Counted from the first letter of the stretch, positions 37,901 to 47,048 are shown. The stretch: DNA of 64,000 bases from Betaproteobacteria bacterium (GCA_016716535.1 JADJWD010000007.1:1-64000); one strand, 5' to 3'. Numbers and translations are program-made. Notes: generated by a model from the letters alone, not told the origin.

Positions 37901-38740
37901 CAGGGTGTGCACACGCGCATCGACGAGACGGTGGCGCAGGTGGTGGCGGCTTCCAGCGCCGGCAACGTCTACGTCAACCGCAACATCGTCGGCGCGGTGG
38001 TGGGCGTGCAGCCCTTCGGTGGTGAAGGCTTGTCGGGCACCGGGCCGAAGGCGGGCGGGCCGCTGTACCTGCTGCGCCTGTTGGCGGCGCGGCCCGTGCA
38101 GGCGGCACGCCGTGCCGTGGCCCACGCCGGGCAGGTCACGGCCGAGCCGGTGCGAGGGCTGGACGGGCGCGAAAGTGCACCGCAGGCAGCGCTGACCGTA
38201 TTGCGCGCCTGGGCGCAGCGCAAGGGCCTGGGCCTGCTGGCGGCGCAGTGCGACCAGGCCGCCGCCGAATCGCCGGTCGGATCCTGGACTGCCTTGCCCG
38301 GGCCGACCGGCGAAGCCAACGCTTACGCGTTGCAGCCACGCGAGGCCGTGCTTTGCCTGACCGACGACCACCCGGGGGCCGACGCCGACCGCCTGGCGCA
38401 GCTGGCCGCAGTGCTGGCGGTGGGCAGCCACGCGGTGTGGCCTGCGTCGGCGCGCGCGCTGTTCGACCGCCTGCCCGCCGACGTGCGCGAGCACGTCAGC
38501 ATCGCGCAGGACTGGATGTCGGCCGGCGTGGCCTTCGACGCCGTGCTGCATCACGGGGAACCGTCGTCATGGCTGCACACAGCCGCTGAAGTGGCCGCAC
38601 GGCCCGGCCCCATCGTCGGCGTCACCGGTCTCCAGCCCGGCGAGGGCCGCGTGCCGCTGGAGCGCCTCGTACTGGAGCGGTCGGTGAGCATCAATACGGC
38701 CGCAGCCGGCGGCAACGCGAGCCTGATGACGATCGGCTGA
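34913..38740 (+). CDS. putA: Proline dehydrogenase / glutamate-semialdehyde dehydrogenase
   Basis: Bifunctional PutA, 1275 residues, oxidising proline to glutamate through FAD- and NAD-dependent steps. The N-terminal ribbon-helix-helix DNA-binding domain of trifunctional PutA is absent. PRODH barrel from about 150 to 460 (GPGISIKLSALHPRY, LMVRLVKGAYWDSEIK). ALDH part with ISPWNFPLAIFTGQ, ETGGQNAMVVDSS and the catalytic Cys in GQRCSALR. The C terminus ends NTAAAGGNASLMTIG, as in intact PutA. Transcribed 54 bases after the cyclodeaminase gene. A diverged copy of its last 78 codons lies at 41596. Confidence 0.95.
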   Translation: MNGPCPPLTPAPLTAASSLTPAPARSALREAITALTRRPEPELLPGLLEQARLTEAQAAATRERALRIAGGVRQRSRAGGRAGLVQGLLQEFALSSQEGVALMCLAEALLRIPDAATRDALIRDKIGTKVGDGAGVDWQQHIGQSPSLFVNAAAWGLLLTGKLVGTHSDTSLAATLRRVVARGGEPLIRKGVDMAMRMMGEQFVTGETIEQALDRARERESQGFRYSYDMLGEAALTAADADAYFGAYERAIDAIGRASAGRGIVDGPGISIKLSALHPRYVRAQAARVMAELAPRLTQLALLARRYEIGLNIDAEESDRLELSLDLLERLCFEPALAGWNGIGFVIQAYQKRCPVAVDFLVDLARRSGHRLMVRLVKGAYWDSEIKRAQLDGQNGYPVYTRKPYTDVAYIACARRLLAAPDAVFPQFATHNAQTLAAIQTLAGPDWHAGQYEFQCLHGMGEPLYEQVVGAGTDARPCRIYAPVGTHETLLAYLVRRLLENGANSSFVNRIADPDVPLDTLVEDPVHTVEAMAAVEGTDAALGLPHAAIPLPRQIFGPAGHARANSRGLDLADERTLAALDRAFADAAARPWSAEPMLARGEPQGEWVAVRNPADPDDIVGQVREATPADVRAALTAATLAASSWAATPPAERAARLEAAAEALEAQTLTLVPLLVREAGKTCANAVAEVREAVDFLRYYAAEVRRDFDNATHTPLGPVVCISPWNFPLAIFTGQVAAALAAGNVVLAKPAEQTPLVAAVAVRALHSAGVPAGALQLLPGRGETVGAALVGDARVHGVLFTGSTEVARLLQRTLAGRLTAQGQLVPLIAETGGQNAMVVDSSALLEQAVSDIVASAFDSAGQRCSALRLLCVQDDVADRLLAMLKGAVQELQLGDPRRLATDVGPVIDAEARASIEAHVQALQAKGRRVWRPQAAANDATATAARGCFVPPTVVEIDSVADLGREVFGPVLHVLRYRRAGLAALLDQINGTGYGLTQGVHTRIDETVAQVVAASSAGNVYVNRNIVGAVVGVQPFGGEGLSGTGPKAGGPLYLLRLLAARPVQAARRAVAHAGQVTAEPVRGLDGRESAPQAALTVLRAWAQRKGLGLLAAQCDQAAAESPVGSWTALPGPTGEANAYALQPREAVLCLTDDHPGADADRLAQLAAVLAVGSHAVWPASARALFDRLPADVREHVSIAQDWMSAGVAFDAVLHHGEPSSWLHTAAEVAARPGPIVGVTGLQPGEGRVPLERLVLERSVSINTAAAGGNASLMTIG

Positions 38741-38825
38741 AAGGGCGCGCGGCAGCAGGAATACGGAGCGGGTTCGACATCTCCCGGGACGCCGTTCTTC
38801 CCGACCGGCGAAGCGCGTCGATGGC

Positions 38826-40466
38826 TCAATGACGGTGATCGTCCTGCTCCTTCACCGTCAGCGTGCCGACCTGGGATCCGCCCATCGAGACGTCCCGAAA
38901 GACGACCTTGCCGGCGAACAGCGTCAGCACCGCCTTGGCCTTGTCGATGTCGGCTGCCGGCATCTGCAGCACGTTCTGGTCCAGCACGACGATGTCCGCC
39001 GCCTTGCCCAACTCGAGGGAGCCGGTCTCGTTCTCCGCGAACAGCAGGTGCGCGCCGGCAATGGTGTGGCTGGCCAGCATGGCGTCCAGCGACACCCCGG
39101 CCGCGACGCCGGCGCGGATCCGTACCAGCGGGAAGAAGTCGCGGACCGGGTAGTCGCTCGACGAGGTGACTCGCACGCCGGCATCGACGAAGGCCTTGGG
39201 CGTCGGATGGCCGTCGGCGATCACATCCAGGGCCTTGAAGCGGTCGACCAACGGCGAGGCATTGCTGCTGACGTGCGTGATCGTGTGGCGCGCATCGCGC
39301 CTGCCGTTCTGCTGGGTCGCGTACTCGATCGCATCGAGCATCAGGCCGTAGCTGCTCGTGGGCCCGATGTCGTGGATGTAGATCCGGAACTTCTCCTTGT
39401 CCAAGGCCGCGGCGGTACGCTTGAGGGTCTCCTGGTCCCAGACCAGCGAGCCGAAGGTGCTGCTGGCCCCGGTGCCGAAGATCTTGATGGAGTTGATCTT
39501 GAACATCCGGCCCTGGTACTTCTCGCGCAAGGCGACGAGCTCGGGCACCTGCGACAGGCCGCGCGTCTCGTCGGCCCACAGCAGCAGGTCATATCTCACC
39601 GTCAGCTTGTCTTCCCTGTCGAGCTGCTGCAGCGCCTGCAGGTACGGCTCCGTCGGGTAGTGCACCGGCACTGCCACGGCGGTGACGCCACGCTGCGCGG
39701 CGAACTCGGACTGGAAGGACAGGATCGATGCCCGGTACTCCTCCACCGTGAAGTCGGGCTGGGGCAACGCCGAGATGACGAGGTTCTGCGCGCCGAACTC
39801 GCGCACGATTCCGGTGGGCTCGCCGGTCACGGGGTCGCGGTCGATGAACGCGCCCGGCGGGTTGGGGGTGTCCCTGGTGATGCCGGCGTTACGCATGGCG
39901 CGGGTGTTGGCCCACACCTCGTGGTGACCGTTGGTGATGTACACCGCCGGGATGTCGCGCCCCACGATCTCGTCGAGCAGCTGCATCGGCGACTTGCCCG
40001 TGGCGGTGGCCTGCGCCAGCACGTAGTTCAGGTTCCAGCCCACCCCGCGCACCTGCCTGGCTTCGGGTTGCCGCGCCAGGAAAGCCTGGGTCGCGTCGCG
40101 GTAGGCGTCCAGCGAAGCGGTGCCCAGCACCACCCAGTACATGCCTTCGGCCCGCAGGTAGGCATGGTTGTGGGAGTCGACGAAACCCGGCAGCACCAGC
40201 TTGCCGCCGAGGTCCTCGACCTTCGTGCCGGACGCGCGGTAGGCCTCCGCGCCCGCGTTGTCGCCGACGTAGACGATCTTGCCGTCCCTGACGGCCACCG
40301 CCTGAGCCTGCGTACGACCGGCATCCATCGTGTGGACGGTCGCGTTGCGCAGGATGAGGTCGGCGCCTCGATCGCTGCCGCCGCAGCCGAAGATGGAGAC
40401 GGTGGTGGCGATGGTCGCCAGCAAGGCGGCGGCGATGCGGGGCAGGCGGTGCGGCCTGTCGTTCAT
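38826..40466 (-). CDS. Lipoprotein metal-dependent amidohydrolase (YtcJ-like)
   Basis: 546 residues from the ATG at 40466, preceded by GAGGAG. Signal peptide with lipobox SIFGC, so it should be a periplasm-facing lipoprotein. The amidohydrolase family 3 barrel has GFVDSHNHAYL with the metal-binding His pair, THVSSNASP and SSSDYPVRDFFP, and ends with a typical LELGKAADIVVLD strand. Substrate unknown. It is divergent from the AraC-type gene, which probably controls it. The two-gene unit sits between putA and a putA remnant. Confidence 0.88.
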   Translation of the reverse strand: MNDRPHRLPRIAAALLATIATTVSIFGCGGSDRGADLILRNATVHTMDAGRTQAQAVAVRDGKIVYVGDNAGAEAYRASGTKVEDLGGKLVLPGFVDSHNHAYLRAEGMYWVVLGTASLDAYRDATQAFLARQPEARQVRGVGWNLNYVLAQATATGKSPMQLLDEIVGRDIPAVYITNGHHEVWANTRAMRNAGITRDTPNPPGAFIDRDPVTGEPTGIVREFGAQNLVISALPQPDFTVEEYRASILSFQSEFAAQRGVTAVAVPVHYPTEPYLQALQQLDREDKLTVRYDLLLWADETRGLSQVPELVALREKYQGRMFKINSIKIFGTGASSTFGSLVWDQETLKRTAAALDKEKFRIYIHDIGPTSSYGLMLDAIEYATQQNGRRDARHTITHVSSNASPLVDRFKALDVIADGHPTPKAFVDAGVRVTSSSDYPVRDFFPLVRIRAGVAAGVSLDAMLASHTIAGAHLLFAENETGSLELGKAADIVVLDQNVLQMPAADIDKAKAVLTLFAGKVVFRDVSMGGSQVGTLTVKEQDDHRH

Positions 40467-40741
40467 GATGAGTGCTCCTCGGGGTGGCCTGTGATGACGG
40501 ACGAACGGGTCTTCGGCCTGTGCTTGCAAGCGCGCTCTTGCGTGGAATCACAGGCTCCAGGCGATGCTAGGAAGCGGCTTCCTTGCGTTCTTTCGAGAAA
40601 TGGCGCGCCTGTCTGGTTCGAGCGGGCAAGAAGGCAGTGAAAACGCCGATGCGGCACGAGGAACGGGGAGCTTGCGACGTCGTATGCCAGAGCCTAGAGT
40701 GCCGCTCGTCGAATCCGGTCCGACAGCATCCGAGGGAGTCG

Positions 40742-41587
40742 ATGAGCAGGTTCATGGGTCCAACGCAGACGGCCGTCCCGTCGGCGCGCGCCTGCGTCTT
40801 CGGTGCGCGTCTGATCGCCATCCCCGCTTCTAAGAAGGTCGGCTCGAGGTCGTACGCCGAGCCGCACATGCAGATCGCCCTCTCGGGCAACGGTCGGCGC
40901 CGGCTGACGATCGGCTCGCGCGAACTGGTGCTGTCCACGAGTCCGGCCATGATCGAGTTGTATGGCGCAGGCTACGAGATCGCACGGACCGAGTGGGACG
41001 GCGAGCCGGGCGAGTGCGTGGGCCTGAGCTTCCCCCGAGCCATCACCGAGCGCTTCTTGCTGGACGATGGTCGGCGTTTCGAGCTGGCCAGCGCGCACGA
41101 GGTCTTCGATGCCGAGGTTTCGAGGGTCGGGTTTCAGCTCGCGGACGAAGTGCGCAGGGGCATGCCCCATGGCGTGCTGTTCGCCGAAGGACTTTGCCTG
41201 ACGCTGATGGGACTGCTGTCACTGCGCCACGGGCCGGCTCGTCGGTCGCGTGAAGGGGGCGTAGCGCTGTCCAGCCGCCAGCGCCGCCTTCTGGAGACCT
41301 TCATCGACGGCAAGATGGGCACGGAGCTGACCATCGAGCGCATGTCTGCGCTTCTCGGCATGAGTCCCTATCAGTTCACCCGGCGGTTCAAGGCCAGTTT
41401 CGGCCTACCACCCCATCGACACGTGATGCACAAGCGGCTGCTCGTGGCCGAGCGGATGCTGCGCGAGGAGCGCGGTCGTCCGATTGCCGAGATCGCGCTG
41501 GAGGTCGGCTTCTCGAGCCAGGCCCATTTCACGGCAGCGTTCCGGCAGTACATGGGGACAACGCCGGCGCGGCTTCGTTGGGACTGA
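40742..41587 (+). CDS. AraC-family transcriptional regulator
   Basis: 281 residues from the ATG at 40742, with GAGGGAG upstream; an upstream in-frame start at 40583 has no support. The N-terminal ligand/dimer domain (1-175) is of the AraC-binding-domain-like type. The C-terminal double helix-turn-helix has LTIERMSALLGMSPYQFTRRF and IAEIALEVGFSSQAHFTAAFRQYMGTTP. It faces away from the amidohydrolase gene across 275 bases. It stops nine bases before the putA remnant. Confidence 0.9.
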   Translation: MSRFMGPTQTAVPSARACVFGARLIAIPASKKVGSRSYAEPHMQIALSGNGRRRLTIGSRELVLSTSPAMIELYGAGYEIARTEWDGEPGECVGLSFPRAITERFLLDDGRRFELASAHEVFDAEVSRVGFQLADEVRRGMPHGVLFAEGLCLTLMGLLSLRHGPARRSREGGVALSSRQRRLLETFIDGKMGTELTIERMSALLGMSPYQFTRRFKASFGLPPHRHVMHKRLLVAERMLREERGRPIAEIALEVGFSSQAHFTAAFRQYMGTTPARLRWD

Positions 41588-41595
41588 AGCCGGAG

Positions 41596-41784
41596 GCCCA
41601 GGACCGGAACTCGGCCGGCGTGAGGGTCGGTGCCGTGCTGCAGCACGGTCACCCCCTCGTCGGCGTCACCGCGCTCGTGCCCGGTGAAGGCCGCGTGCCG
41701 CTGGAGCGGCTGGTGCTCGAGCGTACGGTCAGCGCCAACACGGCCGCAGCGGGTGGCAACGCGAGCCTGATGACGCTGGGCTGA
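41596..41784 (+). pseudogene. Diverged fragment of a putA 3' end
   Basis: 62 codons plus stop that align with the last 78 codons of PutA at 38504-38740. Shared blocks include AQD, SAGV, AVLxHG, VGVT, PGEGRVPLERLVLER and NTAAAGGNASLMT. About 48 of 62 residues match, with one 16-residue deletion (the SSWLHTAAEV part). Similarity continues about 15 bases past the stop. There is no start codon or upstream part of putA. It is a remnant of another putA copy, not a recent duplicate. Confidence 0.85.
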
Positions 41785-41801
41785 AGCGGCGCGCAGTGGC
41801 T

Positions 41802-42713
41802 TCACGGTCGCGCGCCGGCCTGCCCCGCGCACACGGTGGCCAGGCAGTGCGCAAAGTGCTCGGCCGCGGGCGTCAGCGGCACGTCGGGCTGCGTCAGCAG
41901 CAGCAGTTCGATGTCGCTCGGGCTGAACGGCGCGTCGGCGATGGCCACGATGCCGCGCGTCTCGGGGTGCCCCAGCAGCGGCTCGGGGAAGATGCTCACC
42001 GCGTCCGAGTGGCGCAGGATGGACATCGCAGCCAGCGTCTCGCAGACCACCACGCGCGTGGGCGGCGCCACGCCGGCCAGCGCGAACATGGCATCGACAC
42101 GGGGCTGGGCGGCACCGGCGGTCGGCTGCGTCAGCACCCATTCCAGCGCGGTCAGCGCCCGCGGGTCCGGCTCGCGCAGAACCGGGTGGCCTTCACGCAC
42201 GACGATGCGCTGCGGCGCGCGCAGCAGGCGCCGGGCGATGAACTCGTCACCGTCGATCTCACCCACGTCGGCCGCCACGGCTGCGATGTCGAGCGTGCCG
42301 TCGCGCAGCTTGGGCAGCACCCGCATCATCAAACCTTCGATCAGCTGCAGCTCGACGTTGCGGTAGCGCTGCCGGAACCAGCTGAAGGTTTCGCCCAAGG
42401 CCGTGAAGTTGAGAAACGGCGTCAGGCCCACGCGCAGCGTACCGGCGTCATCGCCGACCGCCTGGCGCAGGTCTTCCCGCGCCAGATCCACCTGGCGCGT
42501 GATCACGCGCGCACGCGCCAGCATGCGCTGCCCGGCCTCGGTGAGCGCCACGCCGCGCGCGCGCCGGATCAGCAGCGACGTGCCCGCCTCGTCTTCCAGC
42601 AGGCGCATCGACTTCGTCACCGCCGCCTGCGACACGTTCAATGAACGCGCCGCCGCGCGGATACCGCCGTGGTCGACGACGGCCACCAACGCCTCGAACT
42701 GATGCAGCTTCAT
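41802..42713 (-). CDS. LysR-family transcriptional regulator
   Basis: 303 residues. N-terminal winged helix (FEALVAVVDHGGIRAAARSLNVSQAAVTKSMRLLE) and a LysR substrate-binding domain. The ATG at 42713 is used. It is divergent from the M20-Bug-amidase operon with a 237-base AT-richer spacer, the classical arrangement for a LysR activator of that operon. The effector is unknown. Confidence 0.92.
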   Translation of the reverse strand: MKLHQFEALVAVVDHGGIRAAARSLNVSQAAVTKSMRLLEDEAGTSLLIRRARGVALTEAGQRMLARARVITRQVDLAREDLRQAVGDDAGTLRVGLTPFLNFTALGETFSWFRQRYRNVELQLIEGLMMRVLPKLRDGTLDIAAVAADVGEIDGDEFIARRLLRAPQRIVVREGHPVLREPDPRALTALEWVLTQPTAGAAQPRVDAMFALAGVAPPTRVVVCETLAAMSILRHSDAVSIFPEPLLGHPETRGIVAIADAPFSPSDIELLLLTQPDVPLTPAAEHFAHCLATVCAGQAGARP

Positions 42714-42815
42714 GCCGGCCTCCGCCGAGACAACCAACGGCAAATGCGAATGGCTTCAGTGCGCATCTGGTTGCTGACAGCACATTGGCGCATGAGCAAA
42801 ATCATAGGGTTTACA

Positions 42816-42831
42816 CCAATAACTCTCTTGG
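42816..42831. promoter_or_regulatory. Possible LysR operator
   Basis: Imperfect dyad CCAA-N8-TTGG in the spacer between the LysR gene and the M20 gene, in locally AT-rich sequence. Location fits a LysR site; sequence support is weak. Confidence 0.3.
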
Positions 42832-42950
42832 CAATTGTGAAAGCACGAGCCGGATCCGCCTGACAACCAAAAGCGTTCATGAGGAAAACATATCGTCTTC
42901 GCGATTGCCCCACCAATCCCTAGGATCCGTGCTCACCAACCCCTTCTGCC

Positions 42951-44168
42951 ATGCACCCCCTGATCCACTCTCTGCAAGCGCGAAGCGATGAGTTCGTCGC
43001 CGTGCGGCGCGACCTGCACCGCCATCCGGAACTCGGGCTGCACGAGGTCCGCACCGCGCAGCACATTGCCGAAAGCCTGCACGCCTGGGGCTACGAGGTG
43101 CACCGCGGCCTCGCCACCACCGGCGTGGTCGGCACCCTGCGCCGCGGCGCCGGCACCCGGAGCCTGGGCCTGCGTGCCGACATGGACGCGCTGCCGGTGC
43201 AGGAGACCACGGGCAAGCCCTGGGCCAGCGCTCACGACGGCGTGATGCATGCCTGCGGCCATGACGGCCACACCGCGATGCTGCTGGCCGCGGCCCGGCA
43301 CCTGGCCGACGCAGGCCGGTTCTCCGGCACGCTGCACCTGATCTTCCAGCCCGCCGAAGAGCACCCGGGCGGGGCGAAGCTGATGATCGAGCAGGGCCTG
43401 TTCGAGCGCTTCCCGTGCGACGCGATCTTCGCGATGCACAACATGCCCGGCGTCGAGCAGGGCCGCCTGGTCTTCCGCGACGGCGCGGCCATGGCGTCGT
43501 CCGACGACGTCACCATCACGATCACCGGCACCGGCGGCCATGGCGCCATGCCGCACCGGGCGGCCGATCCCGTGGTCGCCGCAGCGGCCGTGGTGATGGC
43601 ACTGCAGACGGTCGTCTCACGCAACGTTGACCCGCAGCACACGGCCATCGTCACCGTCGGTGCCTTGCATGCAGGGCGTGCCAACAACGTGATCCCGCAG
43701 ACAGCCACGCTGGAACTCTCGGTGCGCGCACTCGACAAGGAGGTGCGCAACCTGCTGCAGGCGCGCATCACGGCTCTGGTGCAGGCACAAGCCGCCAGCT
43801 TCGGCGTGCAGGCCACGGTGGACTACCGGCGCGACTACCCGGTTCTGGTCAACACGCCGGCCGAAACCGCCTTCGCCCGCGAGGTGGCCGTCGAGCTGCT
43901 GGGCGCCGACGGCGTGACGCTGCAGGGCCCGGCGCTGACCGGCAGCGAGGACTTCGCCGTGATGCTGGAGCACTGCCCGGGCAGCTACCTCCTGATCGGC
44001 AACGGGGCCGGCGAAGGCAGCTGCATGGTCCACAACCCCGGCTACGACTTCAACGACGACAACATCGCCATCGGTGCCGCCTACTGGGTGCTGCTGGCCG
44101 AACGGTTCCTGAGCAACAGCCCCCAACCCCTGAAGGACATCCGCGATGAACAAGCTCTTCCTGCGTAG
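42951..44168 (+). CDS. M20-family amidohydrolase (hippurate/N-acyl amino acid type)
   Basis: 405 residues. Zinc/manganese hydrolase of the M20D group, which cleaves N-acyl amino acids or related amides. Markers: RRDLHRHPELGLHE, LRADMDALPVQE, HACGHDGHTAMLL with metal ligands, FQPAEEHPGGAK with the general base Glu, and GTGGHGAMPH. No signal peptide, so cytoplasmic. First gene of the operon. The next gene starts within its last 23 bases. Confidence 0.92.
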   Translation: MHPLIHSLQARSDEFVAVRRDLHRHPELGLHEVRTAQHIAESLHAWGYEVHRGLATTGVVGTLRRGAGTRSLGLRADMDALPVQETTGKPWASAHDGVMHACGHDGHTAMLLAAARHLADAGRFSGTLHLIFQPAEEHPGGAKLMIEQGLFERFPCDAIFAMHNMPGVEQGRLVFRDGAAMASSDDVTITITGTGGHGAMPHRAADPVVAAAAVVMALQTVVSRNVDPQHTAIVTVGALHAGRANNVIPQTATLELSVRALDKEVRNLLQARITALVQAQAASFGVQATVDYRRDYPVLVNTPAETAFAREVAVELLGADGVTLQGPALTGSEDFAVMLEHCPGSYLLIGNGAGEGSCMVHNPGYDFNDDNIAIGAAYWVLLAERFLSNSPQPLKDIRDEQALPA

Positions 44169-45129
44169 CGCCGCCCTGGCGGCCGGCCTGACCTTGGCCG
44201 TTTCATCGGCATTTGCGCAGGCCTGGCCGAGCAAGCCGGTCAGCCTGGTGGTGCCTTGGCCGGCCGGCGGTCCGTCGGACTTCGTGGCCCGCCAGATCCA
44301 GAACGACACGCAGAAGGCCTTGGGCCAGACGCTGATCGTGGAGAACATCGGCGGTGTGGGCGGCGCGATGGGCGTGCAGAAGATGCTGACCGGCACCGAC
44401 GGCCACACGCTGCTGCTGGGCAGCCCGCTGGAACTGATCATCCCGCCGCTGACGCTGGCCAGCGTGAAGTACAAGCCGCAGGACCTGCGCGTGGTGGCCC
44501 AGCTCGTCAAGGCGCCGCTGGTGCTTTTGGCGCGCAAGGACCTGCCGGCCAACAACATCGAGGAACTGCTCGCACTCGCCGCCCAGCGCAAGGGAAAGCC
44601 GCTGAGCATGGCCAACACCGGCGCCGGCAGCATGTTCCACCTGGTGGCCGAGAAGCTGGCGCAGGCCACCGGCACGGAGTTCGTGCACGTGCCCTACCGC
44701 GGCTCGGCGCCCGCGATGGGCGACCTGATGGGCGGCCAGGTCGACCTGATGTTCACGATCTTTGCCGGCCCCGTCCCGGCGACCATTGCCGACGGCAAGC
44801 TGAAGGCGATCGGTCTGGCCACCGCCAAACCTCTCGCGAAGTTCCCGCAGATCGGCGCGCTGGCCGCGCACCCCAAGCTTTCGGGCTTCGAGTTCGACTC
44901 CTGGGCCGGCGTGCAGGTCCCGCGCAACACGCCTGAAGACGTCGCGCTGCGCCTGAACAAGACGCTGTACGACGCCATGGCCAACCCGCAGACGCGACAG
45001 GCCTTCGAGAGCACCGGCAACATCGTCGTGTCCCCGATGTCGCTGGCCGACCTGGACCGCATGTACCAATCGGAGATCGCGCGCTACCAGGCGATCGCCA
45101 AGTCAATCAACCTGCAACCGCAACAGTGA
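44146..45129 (+). CDS. Bug-type (tripartite tricarboxylate family) substrate-binding protein
   Basis: Periplasmic binding protein of 327 residues. Signal peptide to about residue 24 (SSAFAQA), then WPSKPVSLVVPWPAGGPSDFVAR and the GxxGG loop IGGVGGAMG, the standard Bug start. No TctA or TctB membrane genes accompany it here, which is common for Bug proteins in Burkholderiales. In this operon it presumably binds the amide or acyl amino acid hydrolysed by its neighbours. Confidence 0.92.
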   Translation: MNKLFLRSAALAAGLTLAVSSAFAQAWPSKPVSLVVPWPAGGPSDFVARQIQNDTQKALGQTLIVENIGGVGGAMGVQKMLTGTDGHTLLLGSPLELIIPPLTLASVKYKPQDLRVVAQLVKAPLVLLARKDLPANNIEELLALAAQRKGKPLSMANTGAGSMFHLVAEKLAQATGTEFVHVPYRGSAPAMGDLMGGQVDLMFTIFAGPVPATIADGKLKAIGLATAKPLAKFPQIGALAAHPKLSGFEFDSWAGVQVPRNTPEDVALRLNKTLYDAMANPQTRQAFESTGNIVVSPMSLADLDRMYQSEIARYQAIAKSINLQPQQ

Positions 45130-45179
45130 CGCCGGTCGTCCAGGCCAGCCGATGCAGCCCCTTCACGTGGAGACCCTCG

Positions 45180-46601
45180 ATGTCTGACCACCTGTGGCGC
45201 CTGGGCGCCGTCGAACTGGCCGCGCGCATCCGCGCGCGACAGACCAGCGCGCGCGAGGCGGTGGCCAGCGTGCTGGCCCGCATCGCCGAGGTCAACCCGC
45301 GCATCAACGCGCTGGCCGAAGTTATGAACGACAAGGCCCTGGCCGCCGCCGACGCGGCCGACGCTGCGCTCGCGGCCGGCCTGGCGCCCGGTATGCTGCA
45401 CGGCGTGCCGGTGACGATCAAGGTCAACGTGGACACCGCGGGCCACGCCACCACCGACGGCATCGTGGCGGCCAGGGACAACATCGCGAAGAGCGATTCG
45501 CCGCTGGTTGCTGCCATGCGGCGCGAAGGCGCCGTCATCGTCGGCCGCAGCAACACGCCGGCCTTCAGCCTGCGCTGGTTCACCGACAACGACCTGCACG
45601 GGCGCACGCTGAACCCTTTCGACGCTGCGGTGACACCCGGCGGCTCCAGCGGTGGCGCCGCGGCGGCCGTGGCCACCGGCATGGGCCCCATCGCGCATGG
45701 CAACGACTACGGCGGCTCCATCCGCCATCCGGCCTGGGCCTGCGGCGTGGTGGGACTGCGCACCACGCCCGGCCGAGTACCGTCGTACAAGGCCAGCGCG
45801 CCGAACCGCGTCATCACCAACCAGATGATGTCGGTGCAGGGCCCGTTGACGCGCAGCGTGCGCGACGCACGCCTGGCGCTGCAGGTGATGGCGCAGGGCA
45901 GCCCGTACGACCCGCAGTGGACGCCGGCGCCGCTGGAGCACCCGGCCCCGAACCGGCCGCTGCGCGTGGCCGTGTTCAAGCGCCATGCAGCTTACGACGC
46001 CGACCCCAGCGTGGTCGCCGCCGTCGAGCAGGCCGCCGCCTGGTTGGCTGCCGCCGGCTGCGAAGTGCAGGAAGTGGAGCCGCCGCACTTCGAGGAAGGC
46101 GCGCAGCTCTGGCGCCAGCTGGTGATGGACGACATGCGACGCGGCGGCCAGCCGGCGGTCGAATCGCTCGGCGATGCGGGCGTGCGTTCCGCGCTGCGCG
46201 GCTACTTGAGCGGACTGGTGTCGCTCAGCGCCGACGCGCTGATGGAGGCGCAACTGCGGCGCTTCAACATCTGCCGCGACTGGGCAGTGATGCTGGAGCC
46301 CGAGGCCGGTGGCCACGACGTGCTGCTGATGCCGGTGAGCTGGCAGCGTCAGTTCGCGATCGATGCCGACGTCGGCGAGCCCGAGCGCGTGCACCGCCTG
46401 CTGGCGGCGCAGAGCCCGCTGCTGGGCACGGCGATGATGGGCCTGCCGGGGTTGTCGGTACCGACCGGCATGGCCGGTGCGCTGCCGGCCGGTGTGCAGA
46501 TCGTGGCCACGCGCTTCCGCGAGGACCGTTGCCTGGCGGTGGGCGAACTCGTCGAGGCGGCCGCGCGCTTTTCTGCGCTGGACCTGCTCGCGCCACACTG
46601 A
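45180..46601 (+). CDS. Amidase (amidase-signature family)
   Basis: 473 residues from the ATG at 45180 (GGAG eight bases upstream). Ser-cisSer-Lys hydrolase: the Lys in GVPVTIKVNVD, the first Ser in TPGGSSGGAAAAVATG and the nucleophile region YGGSIRHPAWACGVVGL. All catalytic residues are in place. The substrate is unknown; the neighbours suggest an amide or amidated amino acid taken up through the Bug protein. Confidence 0.93.
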   Translation: MSDHLWRLGAVELAARIRARQTSAREAVASVLARIAEVNPRINALAEVMNDKALAAADAADAALAAGLAPGMLHGVPVTIKVNVDTAGHATTDGIVAARDNIAKSDSPLVAAMRREGAVIVGRSNTPAFSLRWFTDNDLHGRTLNPFDAAVTPGGSSGGAAAAVATGMGPIAHGNDYGGSIRHPAWACGVVGLRTTPGRVPSYKASAPNRVITNQMMSVQGPLTRSVRDARLALQVMAQGSPYDPQWTPAPLEHPAPNRPLRVAVFKRHAAYDADPSVVAAVEQAAAWLAAAGCEVQEVEPPHFEEGAQLWRQLVMDDMRRGGQPAVESLGDAGVRSALRGYLSGLVSLSADALMEAQLRRFNICRDWAVMLEPEAGGHDVLLMPVSWQRQFAIDADVGEPERVHRLLAAQSPLLGTAMMGLPGLSVPTGMAGALPAGVQIVATRFREDRCLAVGELVEAAARFSALDLLAPH

Positions 46602-46628
46602 ACGGCGGATCGACGAAAGGGTGCGACC

Positions 46629-47048
46629 GTGGACGACATCGACCGACAGCTCATCGCGTTGCTGCGCAAGGATGCGCGCACGCCGATCGCGACATTGGCC
46701 GCCAAGCTCGGCGTGTCGCGCGGCACGGTCGGCAACCGGCTTCGCAAGCTGGAGGACAGCCAAGTCATCGTCGGCTACAGCCTGCTCCTCAAGCCAGAGG
46801 CACAGCCCGACTGCATCCGGGCCTGGATGGGCGTGCGCGTCGACGGCAACCAGACCCGCGCCGTGGTCGCCAGCCTGCTGGGCGAGCCGGGCGTGGAGAG
46901 CCTGCACGACACCAACGGGCGCTGGGATCTGCTGGCCGAAGTGCGGGCGGAGAACATGGCCGAGTTGTCGCAGGTGCTCGAGCGCGTGCGCCTGACCAAG
47001 GGCATCGCCAATACCGAGACGAGCATCCTGCTGGCGAGCTTCCGGTGA
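46629..47048 (+). CDS. Lrp/AsnC-family regulator
   Basis: 139 residues from a GTG start. DNA-binding helix-turn-helix at the N terminus (ATLAAKLGVSRGTVGNRLRKLE) and a RAM ligand-binding domain. Lrp-type regulators usually sense amino acids. It is inside the operon, 27 bases after the amidase, and overlaps the next gene as GTGA, so it may autoregulate the unit together with the LysR protein. Confidence 0.92.
   Translation: MDDIDRQLIALLRKDARTPIATLAAKLGVSRGTVGNRLRKLEDSQVIVGYSLLLKPEAQPDCIRAWMGVRVDGNQTRAVVASLLGEPGVESLHDTNGRWDLLAEVRAENMAELSQVLERVRLTKGIANTETSILLASFR

Noticed and set aside
31934..38554. Open frame of 2206 codons on the minus strand
   Set aside because: It runs antisense through the GTPase, mutY, cyclodeaminase and putA genes and its product is Arg/Ala/Gly/His-rich with no domain. 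It is a by-product of high GC content.
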